64,000 nt of DNA from an uncultured Erysipelotrichaceae bacterium (GCA_900538465.1 UPXV01000010.1:1-64000), one strand, 5' to 3'; shown: positions 8,639-17,520, numbered from the stretch's first letter. The notes: generated by a model from the letters alone, not told the origin. Program-made: numbers and translations.

Positions 8639-8667
8639 AAGGCAATCTTGAAGGTTGCCTTTTTTTT
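8639..8667 (+). terminator. Rho-independent terminator after nfnAB
   Basis: Stem AAGGCAA/TTGCCTT, extended by one C-G and one G-U pair, with a short TTGAA loop and eight Ts. Confidence 0.9.
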
Positions 8668-8687
8668 GATAAAGTGCTTGTTTTATA

Positions 8688-8715
8688 TTGACATTCATTT
8701 CTTATATGGTATATT
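8688..8715 (+). promoter_or_regulatory. Sigma-A promoter of the first GH1 gene
   Basis: A perfect TTGACA (8688-8693), 16-base spacer and TATATT (8710-8715). The likely transcription start lies immediately before or in the palindromic operator at 8724-8737. Confidence 0.75.
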
Positions 8716-8723
8716 GTAGATAT

Positions 8724-8737
8724 AATGTTATAACATT
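8724..8737. promoter_or_regulatory. Operator palindrome O1 (GntR type)
   Basis: A perfect 14-bp palindrome AATGTTATAACATT just downstream of the -10 box of the first GH1 gene. The same 14-mer occurs twice upstream of the PTS gene (10980, 11044). An additional half-site TAACATT lies at 8749-8755. The position would block transcription when occupied; the likely ligand-responsive protein is the GntR/UTRA regulator encoded at 10230. Confidence 0.75.
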
Positions 8738-8769
8738 ACAACAAAAATAACATTAGAGAGGATACAAAT

Positions 8770-10155
8770 ATGAAATACACATTTCCAGAAAATTTTAAAT
8801 GGGGTTCCGCTGTATGGGCTCAAGGAACAGAAGGCGCATTTGATAAGGATGGTAAGGCACCAACTGTTTGGGATGAATATTATCGCTTGTCACCAGAACG
8901 TTTTTATAATGAAATCGGTCCTAGTGAAACATTGAATTGGTATGAAAATTATGAGAAATTTGCTCAACTAGCACAAGATATAGGGCATAATAGCTTTAGA
9001 ACTTCTATTTTATGGGCAAGATTGTTACCTGATGGAAAAACTGTTAATGAAAAAGCAGTAGAGTTCTATAGAAATATGTTCAAATCTTTTAAAGAGAAAG
9101 GTATGGAACTTTCTATTGTTTTATACTGGTTTGATATGCCTTTGTTGTTTGAAAAACAAGGGGGATTTACAAAACGTGATGTTATTGAACCTTTTGTATA
9201 TTATTGTCAAAAATGTTTTGAATTGTTTGATGAGTATGTAGATATTTGGTATATCTATAATGAACCAATTGTTGATGTTATGTTTAAATATCAAAATGAT
9301 ATGTGTTATCCAAATTTATTGGATTGGAATTTAGCAAGTAACGCTATTTATCATATGGTTGTTGCTCATGCAAATGTGGTCAAAGTTTTTGAAGAAGGTC
9401 ATTACAAAGGAAAAATTGGTTCCGTTTTAAATCATGGACATCTCTATGCACGAAGTCAAAATCCAGCTGATTTAAAAGCAAAACACACAGTTGAACTTAT
9501 AACGCAATTATCTTATGAAGAACCATTGTTGCTTGGTAAGATTAATCAGGAATGGTTAGATTTTGTTAGGGGAAATGGAGCTGTAATAGATATTCAAGAG
9601 GGTGATTTTGATATGATTGCAAATTATCCAATTAAAGTATTAGGATTAAATATCTATTCTCCAGAACGTGTGAAATGTCCAACATACCAAAGAAATTTAG
9701 AAGCACCAGTTTGTTTTGATTCATTTAGTGAAGTGTATGTTATGCATGGGCGTCAAATGAATACAGATCGTGGATGGGAAATTTATCCAAAATGCTTATA
9801 TGATACATTAATGTTGATGAAAGAAAAATATGGTAATCCTGAAATGAGAATTACTGAAAATGGTATGGGTATTCAAGATGAGTATCGTTTTAGAAACAAA
9901 GAAGGGCAAATTCAAGATGATTACCGTATTGATTATGTAAAGAGACATTTGATTTGGGCACATAAAGCGATTCAAGATGGTGCTAATCTTGTCGGATATA
10001 ATATGTGGTCATTTGTTGATTTGTGGTCACCATCTAACCAATTTAAAAATTGTTATGGGTTTTATGAATTTGATCTGACTTCTGGAGAAACAAAACGTAA
10101 GAAAAGTGCAGATTGGTTTGAATACATAACAAAAATGAACGGGTTTGAAGAATAA
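8770..10155 (+). CDS. GH1 6-phospho-beta-glucosidase-like enzyme
   Basis: A 461-residue glycoside hydrolase family 1 enzyme, cytosolic and without a signal peptide. The acid/base glutamate sits in YNEP (Glu165) and the nucleophile in ITENG (Glu363). Near the C-terminus a Ser...Lys...Tyr set (LWSPSNQFKNCYGF) resembles the phosphate-binding trio of 6-phospho-beta-glycosidases, with spacing one residue shorter than usual. It would cleave phosphorylated beta-disaccharides delivered by a PTS. The gene has its own promoter with operator O1 and is followed by its probable regulator. It is divergent in sequence from the second GH1 of the island (16081). The aglycone is unknown. Confidence 0.88.
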   Translation: MKYTFPENFKWGSAVWAQGTEGAFDKDGKAPTVWDEYYRLSPERFYNEIGPSETLNWYENYEKFAQLAQDIGHNSFRTSILWARLLPDGKTVNEKAVEFYRNMFKSFKEKGMELSIVLYWFDMPLLFEKQGGFTKRDVIEPFVYYCQKCFELFDEYVDIWYIYNEPIVDVMFKYQNDMCYPNLLDWNLASNAIYHMVVAHANVVKVFEEGHYKGKIGSVLNHGHLYARSQNPADLKAKHTVELITQLSYEEPLLLGKINQEWLDFVRGNGAVIDIQEGDFDMIANYPIKVLGLNIYSPERVKCPTYQRNLEAPVCFDSFSEVYVMHGRQMNTDRGWEIYPKCLYDTLMLMKEKYGNPEMRITENGMGIQDEYRFRNKEGQIQDDYRIDYVKRHLIWAHKAIQDGANLVGYNMWSFVDLWSPSNQFKNCYGFYEFDLTSGETKRKKSADWFEYITKMNGFEE

Positions 10156-10229
10156 TAGACATCTTTTCCAAAATTTGGTAATATATGAGTATATAGTAAA
10201 ATGAAGATATGATGAAAAGAGGGAGTAAC

Positions 10230-10943
10230 ATGAAATTGAGTTATCAAAGTGGTCAAAAGCCATTATGGAGTCAGCTTTATGATATATTGGAATCACGTAT
10301 TCTCAATGGTGATTACAAAGAAGGAGAAGTTTTACCTAGTGAAATGGCTTTAATTGAAGAATTTGAGGTTTCACGAGTTACAGTCCGTCAAGCTATGGAT
10401 AAACTTATTAATGCAAAGCTGATTTCTAGAAAAAGGGGAAAAGGAACAATTGTTTTAAAACGTGAAAACAATGTGGCAACTTCTTTTCAATCTTCTTTTA
10501 ATGGTGTAGAAGAAAAAAACAATGCTAATGATCGACGTGTGATAAGTGTCGAATATACGAAACCACCCATCGATGTTGCCTATTTCTTTGGTGTTTCTGT
10601 TAATCAACTGGTTTTAAAATTAACAAGACAAACATTTGTAGATGGAAAACCTGTCACTCATTATGAGTCATATATTAATCCTATCGTGCCAGTGGATGAT
10701 CAAACGGATTTTAGTGAATCAATGTATGCAAAATTAGAACAGGCTGGTTATCCAATTACACATGTTAAAGAAAAGATTACTGCAGCAATTATGACAGCTA
10801 AAGAAAAAGATATGTTTGGTGTCACAAAAAATGAGGCACTTATGAATCGTATTCGTATGGGAAGTTCTGAGGATATACCGATTGAATATACATATTCTAA
10901 ATATGTTGCCAAAGGATATGAACTTGTTATTGATTTAAAATAA
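10230..10943 (+). CDS. GntR-family regulator with UTRA ligand domain
   Basis: A 237-residue repressor of the HutC subfamily. The N-terminal winged helix (about 8-75; LWSQLYDILESRI, EGEVLPSE, VSRVTVRQAMDKL) binds DNA, and the C-terminal UTRA domain (about 90-235) binds an effector, usually a sugar phosphate. It lies between the GH1 gene and the PTS gene, the common place for a local sugar regulator such as BglR/TreR. Three AATGTTATAACATT palindromes flank it and are its likely targets. Upstream in-frame ATGs at 10209 and 10212 precede the AGAGGGAG site, so the ATG at 10230 was chosen. It ends in its own terminator. Confidence 0.9.
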   Translation: MKLSYQSGQKPLWSQLYDILESRILNGDYKEGEVLPSEMALIEEFEVSRVTVRQAMDKLINAKLISRKRGKGTIVLKRENNVATSFQSSFNGVEEKNNANDRRVISVEYTKPPIDVAYFFGVSVNQLVLKLTRQTFVDGKPVTHYESYINPIVPVDDQTDFSESMYAKLEQAGYPITHVKEKITAAIMTAKEKDMFGVTKNEALMNRIRMGSSEDIPIEYTYSKYVAKGYELVIDLK

Positions 10944-10971
10944 GGTACATTTAGGTATCTTATTTTTATTT
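10942..10971 (+). terminator. Weak Rho-independent terminator after the GntR gene
   Basis: Stem AAGGTAC/GTATCTT (10942-10961, one G-U pair) with a 6-base loop followed by ATTTTTATTTT; it begins within the stop codon. Confidence 0.55.
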
Positions 10972-11002
10972 TATGTTAAAATGTTATAACATTCTAACAT
11001 AA
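10971..11002. promoter_or_regulatory. Nested operator O2 upstream of the PTS gene
   Basis: The 14-bp palindrome AATGTTATAACATT (10980-10993) lies inside a larger symmetric element: TTATGTTA on the left and its exact complement TAACATAA on the right, one base away on each side. The whole 32-bp element is symmetric apart from the two single-base joints. It sits just upstream of the -35 box. Confidence 0.75.
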
Positions 11003-11007
11003 AACCG

Positions 11008-11035
11008 TTGCATTCATAAAATGTTGTGTTATAAT
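11008..11035 (+). promoter_or_regulatory. Sigma-A promoter of the PTS/isomerase operon
   Basis: TTGCAT (11008-11013), 16-base spacer and a perfect TATAAT (11030-11035), sandwiched between operators O2 (10971-11002) and O3 (11044-11057). Confidence 0.75.
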
Positions 11036-11043
11036 AATATTGT

Positions 11044-11057
11044 AATGTTATAACATT
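11044..11057. promoter_or_regulatory. Operator palindrome O3 (GntR type)
   Basis: Third perfect copy of AATGTTATAACATT, at the predicted transcription start of the PTS operon. O2 and O3 are 64 bases apart centre to centre, about six helical turns, which would allow cooperative binding or looping. Confidence 0.75.
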
Positions 11058-11078
11058 TAAGAATAAGGAGGAGAGAAA

Positions 11079-12356
11079 ATGGATAAATTCCAAAATAAGT
11101 TAGAAGGCATTTTAATGCCAATAGGTTCAAAAATTGCAAATAATAAGTATTTGAAGGTATTGCAAAAATCATTTATTGCTGTTATGCCATTGACAATTGC
11201 TGGGTCAATAGCATTGATTATTTCGTATTTCCCATTTATTGATTATGTTATTCCTGCAAATGTGTTAAACGAAATTATTACTTTCTTAGATGCCATGTCA
11301 AGTGCGACATTAAGTATTGTTGCTTTGTTCTTAGCTGGTGTTATTGGGTACTATTATACGCATCAAGAGGAGCATGAAGGTATTTTTGGTGCGATTGTTA
11401 TGATTTGTTGTTTCTTGATTGTGACACCAATGGGATGGAATGAAGAAGGAGCGTTTGCATTTATTCCAATGACATGGTTAGGGGGTCAAGGTTTATTGAC
11501 TGCAATGATTGTTGGTTTTGGTGGAGGTATTATTTACAATAAGTTGATGAATTCAAAAATGACTATTAAGTTACCTGATTCAGTTCCACCAATGGTGGCA
11601 GAACCATTTAAGATGTTAGTTCCAGCATTAGTAACTTTCTTAGTATTTGCTGGGGTAAGATATGGAATGTCATTCACTTCTTATGGTGATGTTCACACAT
11701 TCTTCTTTAATGTTTTCCAAACTCCATTGATGGCTTTAGGAACAAGTTTACCTGCTTCAATTATTATTGTTGTATTTATTCAAGCATTATGGTTTATGGG
11801 ATTACATGGACAAAATATTGCTGGTTCAGTTATGACACCAATTTGGAATGCTGCGATGATTGCAAACTTAACTGCTGTTCAAAATGGACAATCACCAGAA
11901 TATATTTTTACAGGTCAATTCTTTACTGGATTTATTTGGATGCAATTTGTATCTTTAATTGTTGCTTGTTTGATTAGTGCAAAAAGTGAACAATTAAAAG
12001 CTGTAGGTAAATTATCAGTTGGATCAGCTTGTTTTAATATTTCAGAGCCAATCGTTTTTGGTTCACCAGTTGTTTTAAACTTTATGTTATTAATTCCATG
12101 GATTTTAACAATGGCAGTTTTTGTTGTTGTGACTTGGGGATTCATGAAATCTGGATTGTGTCCTTATCCTTTAGGTGCTGATATTCCTTGGACAACACCA
12201 CCACTTATTTCTGGTTGGTTAATTACTGGTTCACCAATGGGAGCTGTTGTTCAAATTGTGAATGTTATTATTGGAACGTTTATTTATTTACCATTTGTAA
12301 AAATGTATGACAAACAATTAGTTAAACAAGAACAAGAAGGAAAAATTGAGGAGTAG
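11079..12356 (+). CDS. PTS EIIC permease, lactose/cellobiose family
   Basis: A 425-residue membrane permease of the Lac-type PTS EIIC family with about ten membrane segments. Visible family motifs are MPLTIAGSIALI near residue 38, the GLHGQNI turn near 246 and the substrate-site motif NISEPIVFGSP near 320. EIIC imports a beta-disaccharide while EIIB phosphorylates it. The operon contains no EIIA or EIIB, so the permease must borrow them from elsewhere; a stand-alone EIIB gene lies at 104-427. AAGGAGGAG precedes the ATG. It is the first gene of a tight operon with three isomerases, which suggests a sugar yielding hexose-6-phosphates. The exact substrate is unknown. Confidence 0.92.
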   Translation: MDKFQNKLEGILMPIGSKIANNKYLKVLQKSFIAVMPLTIAGSIALIISYFPFIDYVIPANVLNEIITFLDAMSSATLSIVALFLAGVIGYYYTHQEEHEGIFGAIVMICCFLIVTPMGWNEEGAFAFIPMTWLGGQGLLTAMIVGFGGGIIYNKLMNSKMTIKLPDSVPPMVAEPFKMLVPALVTFLVFAGVRYGMSFTSYGDVHTFFFNVFQTPLMALGTSLPASIIIVVFIQALWFMGLHGQNIAGSVMTPIWNAAMIANLTAVQNGQSPEYIFTGQFFTGFIWMQFVSLIVACLISAKSEQLKAVGKLSVGSACFNISEPIVFGSPVVLNFMLLIPWILTMAVFVVVTWGFMKSGLCPYPLGADIPWTTPPLISGWLITGSPMGAVVQIVNVIIGTFIYLPFVKMYDKQLVKQEQEGKIEE

Positions 12357-12358
12357 TT

Positions 12359-13135
12359 ATGAAGTTTAATCCTGGATTTGATATTCAACCAACATATGTT
12401 CCATTAGGTTTTCACTATGGAGAAAATGTTTTTGGACCAGAAGTGGAAAATAGAAGTTTGGATGCCATAAGAAAAAATCTTATGGATCCAAATTGTGATG
12501 GACCGGATGTTGTTTACTCTATTGCAATGGATGTGGGGAATAATCAAGATAAACAAAAGATGATTGAACGTAATCTATTGTATGGAGCAGTGACATATGC
12601 AAAAGGAACGCTTGGAAAAGAGCCGGTTCGTTCACAAGGACATATTCATGCTGTATCTCAGTCGTGTGGTATGTCAACTTGTGAGGTTTATGAAATTTGG
12701 AGTGGTGCTGCCTATATCTATATGCAAGAAACTGCCAAAGATAATCCTGAGAGATGCTTTGCAGTTTATGGGGAGGTTGGGGATGTTGTGATTGTCCCAC
12801 CTGGTTGGGCACATGCAACAATTGTTGCTGATACAACACAAAATCTAACTTTTGGTGCCTGGTGTGTAAGAGATTTTGGATTTGATTATGAAGATGTGAG
12901 AGCACACAAGGGGGTTGCATGGTTCCCAATTGTAGAAAAAAATGAAATAAAATTTATCGCTAACAACAATTACAAAACAAGTGAATTGGTAATTAAAAAA
13001 CCACGTGATTATAAGGAATTTCATATAGAAAAAGGAATCCCTATTTATCAACAGTTTAGAGATGATCCAGATAAATTCTTGTTTGTTTCAAAACCGCAGT
13101 TAGCTAAAGATATATGGCAGAATTTTATCCCATAG
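12359..13135 (+). CDS. Cupin-type glucose-6-phosphate isomerase
   Basis: A 258-residue protein of the metal-dependent cupin phosphoglucose isomerase family (first known from archaea, PF06560), unrelated to the usual Pgi fold. The cupin metal site is visible: GHIH, then the glutamate in EVYEIW, then the histidine in PPGWAHATI. It would interconvert glucose-6-P and fructose-6-P (or a related hexose phosphate). It starts two bases after the EIIC stop behind GAGGAG and is followed ten bases later by a second cupin isomerase. The tandem pair suggests different substrates or anomers. Family is clear, the sugar is inferred. Confidence 0.82.
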   Translation: MKFNPGFDIQPTYVPLGFHYGENVFGPEVENRSLDAIRKNLMDPNCDGPDVVYSIAMDVGNNQDKQKMIERNLLYGAVTYAKGTLGKEPVRSQGHIHAVSQSCGMSTCEVYEIWSGAAYIYMQETAKDNPERCFAVYGEVGDVVIVPPGWAHATIVADTTQNLTFGAWCVRDFGFDYEDVRAHKGVAWFPIVEKNEIKFIANNNYKTSELVIKKPRDYKEFHIEKGIPIYQQFRDDPDKFLFVSKPQLAKDIWQNFIP

Positions 13136-13145
13136 GAGGAGTTAA

Positions 13146-13688
13146 ATGAAAGTTATTGAACCTGAAGTAATTCATCATATACAAAATGGTGTATTAGAAG
13201 GAAAGAATGTAGAAAGTTATATAAAAAGATATCATGAAGTTGATTATCTTTATAATCAAAAGCGTGATGATGATCCAATTGTTTATGAGGTATATTCATA
13301 TACAAAAGGAAAAGATGTATTAGGAAATTTGAATTGGGGATTAACGATATTGAAACCAGTTTATTCTCATGATGAATGTAATATGACAAAAGGTCATTTC
13401 CATGAAAATAAAGACTGTGCTGAAATATATTTTGGTATAGAAGGAGAAGGACTTTTATTGTTGATGGATGAAAATGGTGAAACATGGGCTGAAAAAGTTT
13501 ATGAAGGTTCTTTACATCATATTGATGGAAAAGTTGCACATCGGCTTGTTAATATTGGTGATGTTGATTTAAAAGTTGGAGCATGTTGGCCTACATCAGC
13601 AGGTCATGATTATTGTGCTATTGAAGAAAAAGAATTTGGATATCGCATTTATAAAAGAAATAATCAAATTGAATTTGAAAAAAGATAG
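13146..13688 (+). CDS. Second cupin-type glucose-6-phosphate isomerase
   Basis: A 180-residue single-cupin protein closer to the classical archaeal phosphoglucose isomerases than its neighbour. It shows KGHFHENKDCAEIYFGIEGEG with the two metal histidines and glutamate, then KVAHRLVNIGD with the third histidine, and the family-specific AGHDY near the C-terminus. It is expected to interconvert aldose and ketose 6-phosphates using a bound divalent metal. TAGGAGGAG gives a strong start. It has low similarity to the 258-residue cupin upstream, so the two are not a recent duplication. Confidence 0.87.
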   Translation: MKVIEPEVIHHIQNGVLEGKNVESYIKRYHEVDYLYNQKRDDDPIVYEVYSYTKGKDVLGNLNWGLTILKPVYSHDECNMTKGHFHENKDCAEIYFGIEGEGLLLLMDENGETWAEKVYEGSLHHIDGKVAHRLVNIGDVDLKVGACWPTSAGHDYCAIEEKEFGYRIYKRNNQIEFEKR

Positions 13689-13690
13689 GA

Positions 13691-15421
13691 ATGATGAAAG
13701 TGAATTACGATAAGTATCCAGAAATAAAAATTAATGGATTTGATAATGAAGTTTTTGGTTCAAGAGAAGCTATTATCAATCAATTGTCTCAATATAGACA
13801 CAAAGAATCATTTTGTCTTACAGTAGAATGCTATCCAGGTGTAGATGATGAAGTCTTAGAAATGATTCAAGAGGCATATGATCCAAAGATTATTATTAGA
13901 AGTGAAGATATTTTCTATGATAAGGAAAAGCTAAACCAAATGATGCAATCACATCTTACTGATGATCGTGTTCGTGGCGTGATGTATTATGGCAAGATGG
14001 AAGATTTTGTTGATGATAAGAAACGAACTGAAATGCAAAAAGTCTTAGAATCACAAAAAAGGATATTGATATATGGAGTTGGAGCGAGTCTAATTTCAAG
14101 TGGTGATGTGTATATCTATTGTGATTTGGCGCGTTGGGAAATCCAATGTCGTTATCGAAAAGGAATGCCTAATTTTAAACAAGATAACTACGATGAAGAT
14201 GCATTGAAAAAGAATAAACGTGGTTTCTTTATTGAATGGCGTATTGCTGATAAACAAAAAATGGCAATGTTTGAAAAAATTGATTTCCTTATTGACAGTA
14301 ATACAATAGGAAACCCTAAAATGATTACAGGAAAAGCGTTGCGTGAAGGATTGAAACAAGTTGTTAAGCGTCCATTTAGACTTGTTCCATACTTTGATCC
14401 TGGTGTCTGGGGTGGTCAATGGATGAAGGAAGTCTGTGGTCTTGATAAGAATCAAGAAAATTTTGCTTGGAGTTTTGATGGTGTTCCTGAAGAAAATAGT
14501 TTATATCTAAAATATAATCAAACACGTATTGAAATTCCAGCAATGGATTTGGTTTTATATCAACCAAGAGAATTACTTGGAATGAAAAATTATTGTCGTT
14601 TTGGTGCAGAGTTCCCTATCCGATTTGATTTTCTAGATACTATGGGTGGACAAAATCTAAGTTTACAAGTTCATCCATTAACAGAATATATTAAATCACA
14701 CTTTGGTATGACTTATACGCAAGATGAAAGTTACTATATCTTAGATTGCAAAGAAGATGGTGGTGTTTATTTAGGATTAAAAGACAATATTGAACCACAA
14801 GAAATGATCCAAGATTTAAAAATTGCCCAAAGTGGAAAAGAAAGATTTGATGCCGATAAATATGTCAACTTTTTCCATGCTAAAAAACATGATCATTTCT
14901 TGATTCCAGCTGGAACAGTCCACTGTTCATCTTCAAATTGTATGGTTTTAGAAATCAGTGCCACTCCATATATATTTACTTTTAAATTATGGGATTGGGA
15001 TCGATTAGGATTGGATGGTCTCCCTCGTCCAATTCATATTGATGATGGTGAAAAGAACATACAATGGGATAGAACGACAAAATGGGTTGAAGATAATCTT
15101 GTTAACAATATTGAAGTTATTCATGAAAACGATGACTATAAAGAAGAAAAGACAGGTCTTCACGAACTTGAGTTTATTGAAACGAGACGTTTTACAAGTT
15201 CTCAAAAAACTCATCATTCTTGTGAAGAGGGTTTCCATATGCTAAATTTAGTGGAAGGTCGTCAAGCTGTTGTAGAAAGTCCAACAGATTCGTTTGAACC
15301 ATTTATTGTTCATTATGCAGAAACCTTTATTTTACCAAGTGCTGTAAAAGAGTATACGATTCGTCCATATGATTCTGAAGAAAAAATCATGTTTGTAAAA
15401 GCATATATAAGACAAAGATAA
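13691..15421 (+). CDS. Long class I mannose-6-phosphate isomerase (ManA-like) with N-terminal extra domain
   Basis: A 576-residue protein. The C-terminal two thirds (about 230-576) is a class I mannose-6-phosphate isomerase: DPGVWGGQWMKE, zinc ligands in LSLQVHP (Gln, His), the DESYYILD glutamate and the histidine of IPAGTVHCS are all present. The first 230 residues are an additional domain with ECYPGVDDE where a kinase P-loop might be and a later KRGFFIEWRIAD...SNTIG segment, possibly a degenerate nucleotide-kinase fold. I recall similar long ManA proteins from other gut bacteria. It would link mannose-6-P to fructose-6-P. It follows the second cupin isomerase by two bases, so all three isomerases are co-expressed. 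Confidence 0.82.
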   Translation: MMKVNYDKYPEIKINGFDNEVFGSREAIINQLSQYRHKESFCLTVECYPGVDDEVLEMIQEAYDPKIIIRSEDIFYDKEKLNQMMQSHLTDDRVRGVMYYGKMEDFVDDKKRTEMQKVLESQKRILIYGVGASLISSGDVYIYCDLARWEIQCRYRKGMPNFKQDNYDEDALKKNKRGFFIEWRIADKQKMAMFEKIDFLIDSNTIGNPKMITGKALREGLKQVVKRPFRLVPYFDPGVWGGQWMKEVCGLDKNQENFAWSFDGVPEENSLYLKYNQTRIEIPAMDLVLYQPRELLGMKNYCRFGAEFPIRFDFLDTMGGQNLSLQVHPLTEYIKSHFGMTYTQDESYYILDCKEDGGVYLGLKDNIEPQEMIQDLKIAQSGKERFDADKYVNFFHAKKHDHFLIPAGTVHCSSSNCMVLEISATPYIFTFKLWDWDRLGLDGLPRPIHIDDGEKNIQWDRTTKWVEDNLVNNIEVIHENDDYKEEKTGLHELEFIETRRFTSSQKTHHSCEEGFHMLNLVEGRQAVVESPTDSFEPFIVHYAETFILPSAVKEYTIRPYDSEEKIMFVKAYIRQR

Positions 15422-16042
15422 ATGAAAAAATATTTAGTTATTGTTTTTGGGTTTATAATTGTTGGAATTGGTTTTGCTTTTACACTCAAAGCAAATGTAG
15501 GAGTTGGAGCATGGGATGCGTTAAGCGCATCTCTTAACTCTCTTACAGGAATTGAAGTTGGTACTTTAGGAATGATTTTGAATGTGGCATGTGTTTTTGG
15601 ACAGATAATCATTTTAAGAAAAGACTTTAAGCTTATTCAGTTATTACAAATCCCATTAAGTGTTTTATTGGGAAGTGTCATTAATTTTGTACTATATGAT
15701 GTGCTTATATTTCCATTTGATTCTTTTTTAGGTGGAATTATTATGTATATTGTCTCTACTGAAGTGTGTGTTATTGGCGTTGCTTTAATTATGGTTTTAG
15801 ATGAAGTTACGTTTGCTTTAGAAGGATTTTGTGATGCTTTAACAAGAATTATTCCATATAAATTTCATACAATTAGACAATTTGCAGATATTTTATCTTT
15901 TTGTATCATTATCATTCTCACTTTTTTTACACATATTCCATGGTCAATTGGTATTGGTACAATTATAGGAATGGTCATATTTGGACCAAGTTTAGGCGTA
16001 TTCATGAAATTATTTAAAAATATAAATCAGATAAATATATAA
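15422..16042 (+). CDS. YczE/YitT-type integral membrane protein
   Basis: A 206-residue protein with about five membrane helices and the family's opening pattern GIGFAFTLKANVGVGAWDALSAS. YczE-like proteins are widespread in Firmicutes; one member supports surfactin synthesis in Bacillus, but no general activity is known. The ATG directly abuts the stop of the ManA-like gene, so it belongs to the same operon. A hairpin with a T tail follows, so it may be the last gene of the EIIC-isomerase transcript. Being a membrane protein within a sugar operon, it could be an accessory export or uptake factor; this is a guess. Confidence 0.82.
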   Translation: MKKYLVIVFGFIIVGIGFAFTLKANVGVGAWDALSASLNSLTGIEVGTLGMILNVACVFGQIIILRKDFKLIQLLQIPLSVLLGSVINFVLYDVLIFPFDSFLGGIIMYIVSTEVCVIGVALIMVLDEVTFALEGFCDALTRIIPYKFHTIRQFADILSFCIIIILTFFTHIPWSIGIGTIIGMVIFGPSLGVFMKLFKNINQINI

Positions 16043-16062
16043 AGTGCAAATGCACTTTTTTA
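16041..16062 (+). terminator. Terminator or attenuator between yczE-like and second GH1
   Basis: A perfect 7-bp stem AAAGTGC/GCACTTT with loop AAAT and six Ts, only about 20 bases before the next start codon. Part of the transcription probably reads through into the GH1-ROK pair, because no strong promoter is visible in the 38-base gap. Confidence 0.65.
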
Positions 16063-16080
16063 TATAATAAAGGAGAAAAT

Positions 16081-17511
16081 ATGTTACATAAATATTTAAC
16101 AAAGTTTCCAAATGATTTTCTTTGGGGTGCAAGTACTTCTGCTTATCAAGTAGAAGGAGCAAGCTTAGAAGATGGAAAAGGTCCATCATGTCAAGATATT
16201 AAAGATGTTCCTAAAGGAACATCGAATTTGACGGTATGTTCTGATCATTATCACCGTTATAAAGAGGATATTGCATTAATGGCTCAAATGGGATTTAAAA
16301 CATATCGTTTTTCAATTTCATGGTCAAGAGTTTTGCCAGAAGGGGTTGGAAAAATTAATCATAAAGGAATAGAATTTTATAGCCATCTCATTGATGAGTG
16401 TTTAAAATATAACATTATTCCGTTAGTGACAATGTTTCATTTTGATATGCCAGCAGCTTTGGATGAAAAAGGTGGATGGAGTCGTCGTGAGTCAATAGAT
16501 TGGTTTGTCGAATTTGCTAGAGTTTTGTTTGAAAACTTTGGTGATAGAGTCAAATATTGGTTGACGATTAATGAACAAAATATGTTAACGTTAGCTGGAT
16601 CGGTCATTGGAACACTTCATTTACCAGAAGGTTGCACAAATGAAATGAAAGAAATCTATCAACAAAATCATCATATGTTAGTTGCTCAAGCGAAAGTCAT
16701 GGCACTATGTCATGAAATGTTACCAGAAGCCAAAATTGGACCTGCACCAAATATTTCATTAGTATATCCTGCTAGCTGTAAACCAGAAGATGTCATTGCT
16801 GCTCAAAATTGTAATGCTATAAGAAATTGGTTATATTTAGATGTATCTGTTTTTGGAGTCTATAATCATTTGGCGTGGGCTTATCTTCAAGAAAATGATG
16901 CTTGTCCACAATTTGCTGAAGGTGATGAGGATGCACTTAAAAATGGACATCCTGACTTTATTGGATTTAATTATTACAATACAGCAACATGTCAAGAAAG
17001 TGATGGAACTGAAACAGAAGATCCAGTTGCTGATCAACAAACAACAGGTGGAGTTGCAGGATTATATCGAGCTTTTAGAAATCCGTATCTGCCAATGAGT
17101 GAATTTGGTTGGGAAATTGATCCAGTTGGTTTTAGAGGAACAATTCGAGAAATGTATTCACGATATAGATTGCCAATGATTGTATGTGAGAATGGTATTG
17201 GAGCGTATGATAAATTAGAAAATGGAAGAGTCCATGATTCTTATCGTATTCAGTATTTAAGAGAACATATTAAGCAAATTCAATTAGCCATAAGTGATGG
17301 GTGTGAGATGATGGGATATTGTCCTTGGTCAGCAATTGATTTAATTTCAACTCATGAAGGTATGGTCAAACGTTATGGTTTTATTTATGTGGATAGAGAT
17401 GAATTTGATTTAAAAACATTAAATCGTTATAAGAAAGATTCGTTTTATTGGTATAAAAAGGTTATTGCAACTCAAGGTCAAGATTTAACAGATAGTTTTG
17501 AAGTGGAATAG
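16081..17511 (+). CDS. GH1 6-phospho-beta-glucosidase
   Basis: A 476-residue family 1 glycoside hydrolase. The acid/base is Glu165 (TINEQN) and the nucleophile Glu370 (CENG). The C-terminal stretch DLISTHEGMVKRYGFIYVD carries the Ser...Lys-x-Tyr residues that bind the 6-phosphate in BglA-type 6-phospho-beta-glucosidases, so a phosphorylated PTS product is the likely substrate. AAGGAG precedes the ATG. It forms a pair with the ROK kinase gene nine bases downstream: after cleavage of a phospho-disaccharide one half carries phosphate, and the kinase could phosphorylate the other half. Confidence 0.92.
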   Translation: MLHKYLTKFPNDFLWGASTSAYQVEGASLEDGKGPSCQDIKDVPKGTSNLTVCSDHYHRYKEDIALMAQMGFKTYRFSISWSRVLPEGVGKINHKGIEFYSHLIDECLKYNIIPLVTMFHFDMPAALDEKGGWSRRESIDWFVEFARVLFENFGDRVKYWLTINEQNMLTLAGSVIGTLHLPEGCTNEMKEIYQQNHHMLVAQAKVMALCHEMLPEAKIGPAPNISLVYPASCKPEDVIAAQNCNAIRNWLYLDVSVFGVYNHLAWAYLQENDACPQFAEGDEDALKNGHPDFIGFNYYNTATCQESDGTETEDPVADQQTTGGVAGLYRAFRNPYLPMSEFGWEIDPVGFRGTIREMYSRYRLPMIVCENGIGAYDKLENGRVHDSYRIQYLREHIKQIQLAISDGCEMMGYCPWSAIDLISTHEGMVKRYGFIYVDRDEFDLKTLNRYKKDSFYWYKKVIATQGQDLTDSFEVE

Positions 17512-17520
17512 GAGAATAAA

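Noticed and set aside
10168..10178. CCAAAATTTGG palindrome upstream of the GntR gene
   Set aside because: Single occurrence with no similarity to the AATGTTATAACATT operators; expected by chance in A/T-rich DNA.
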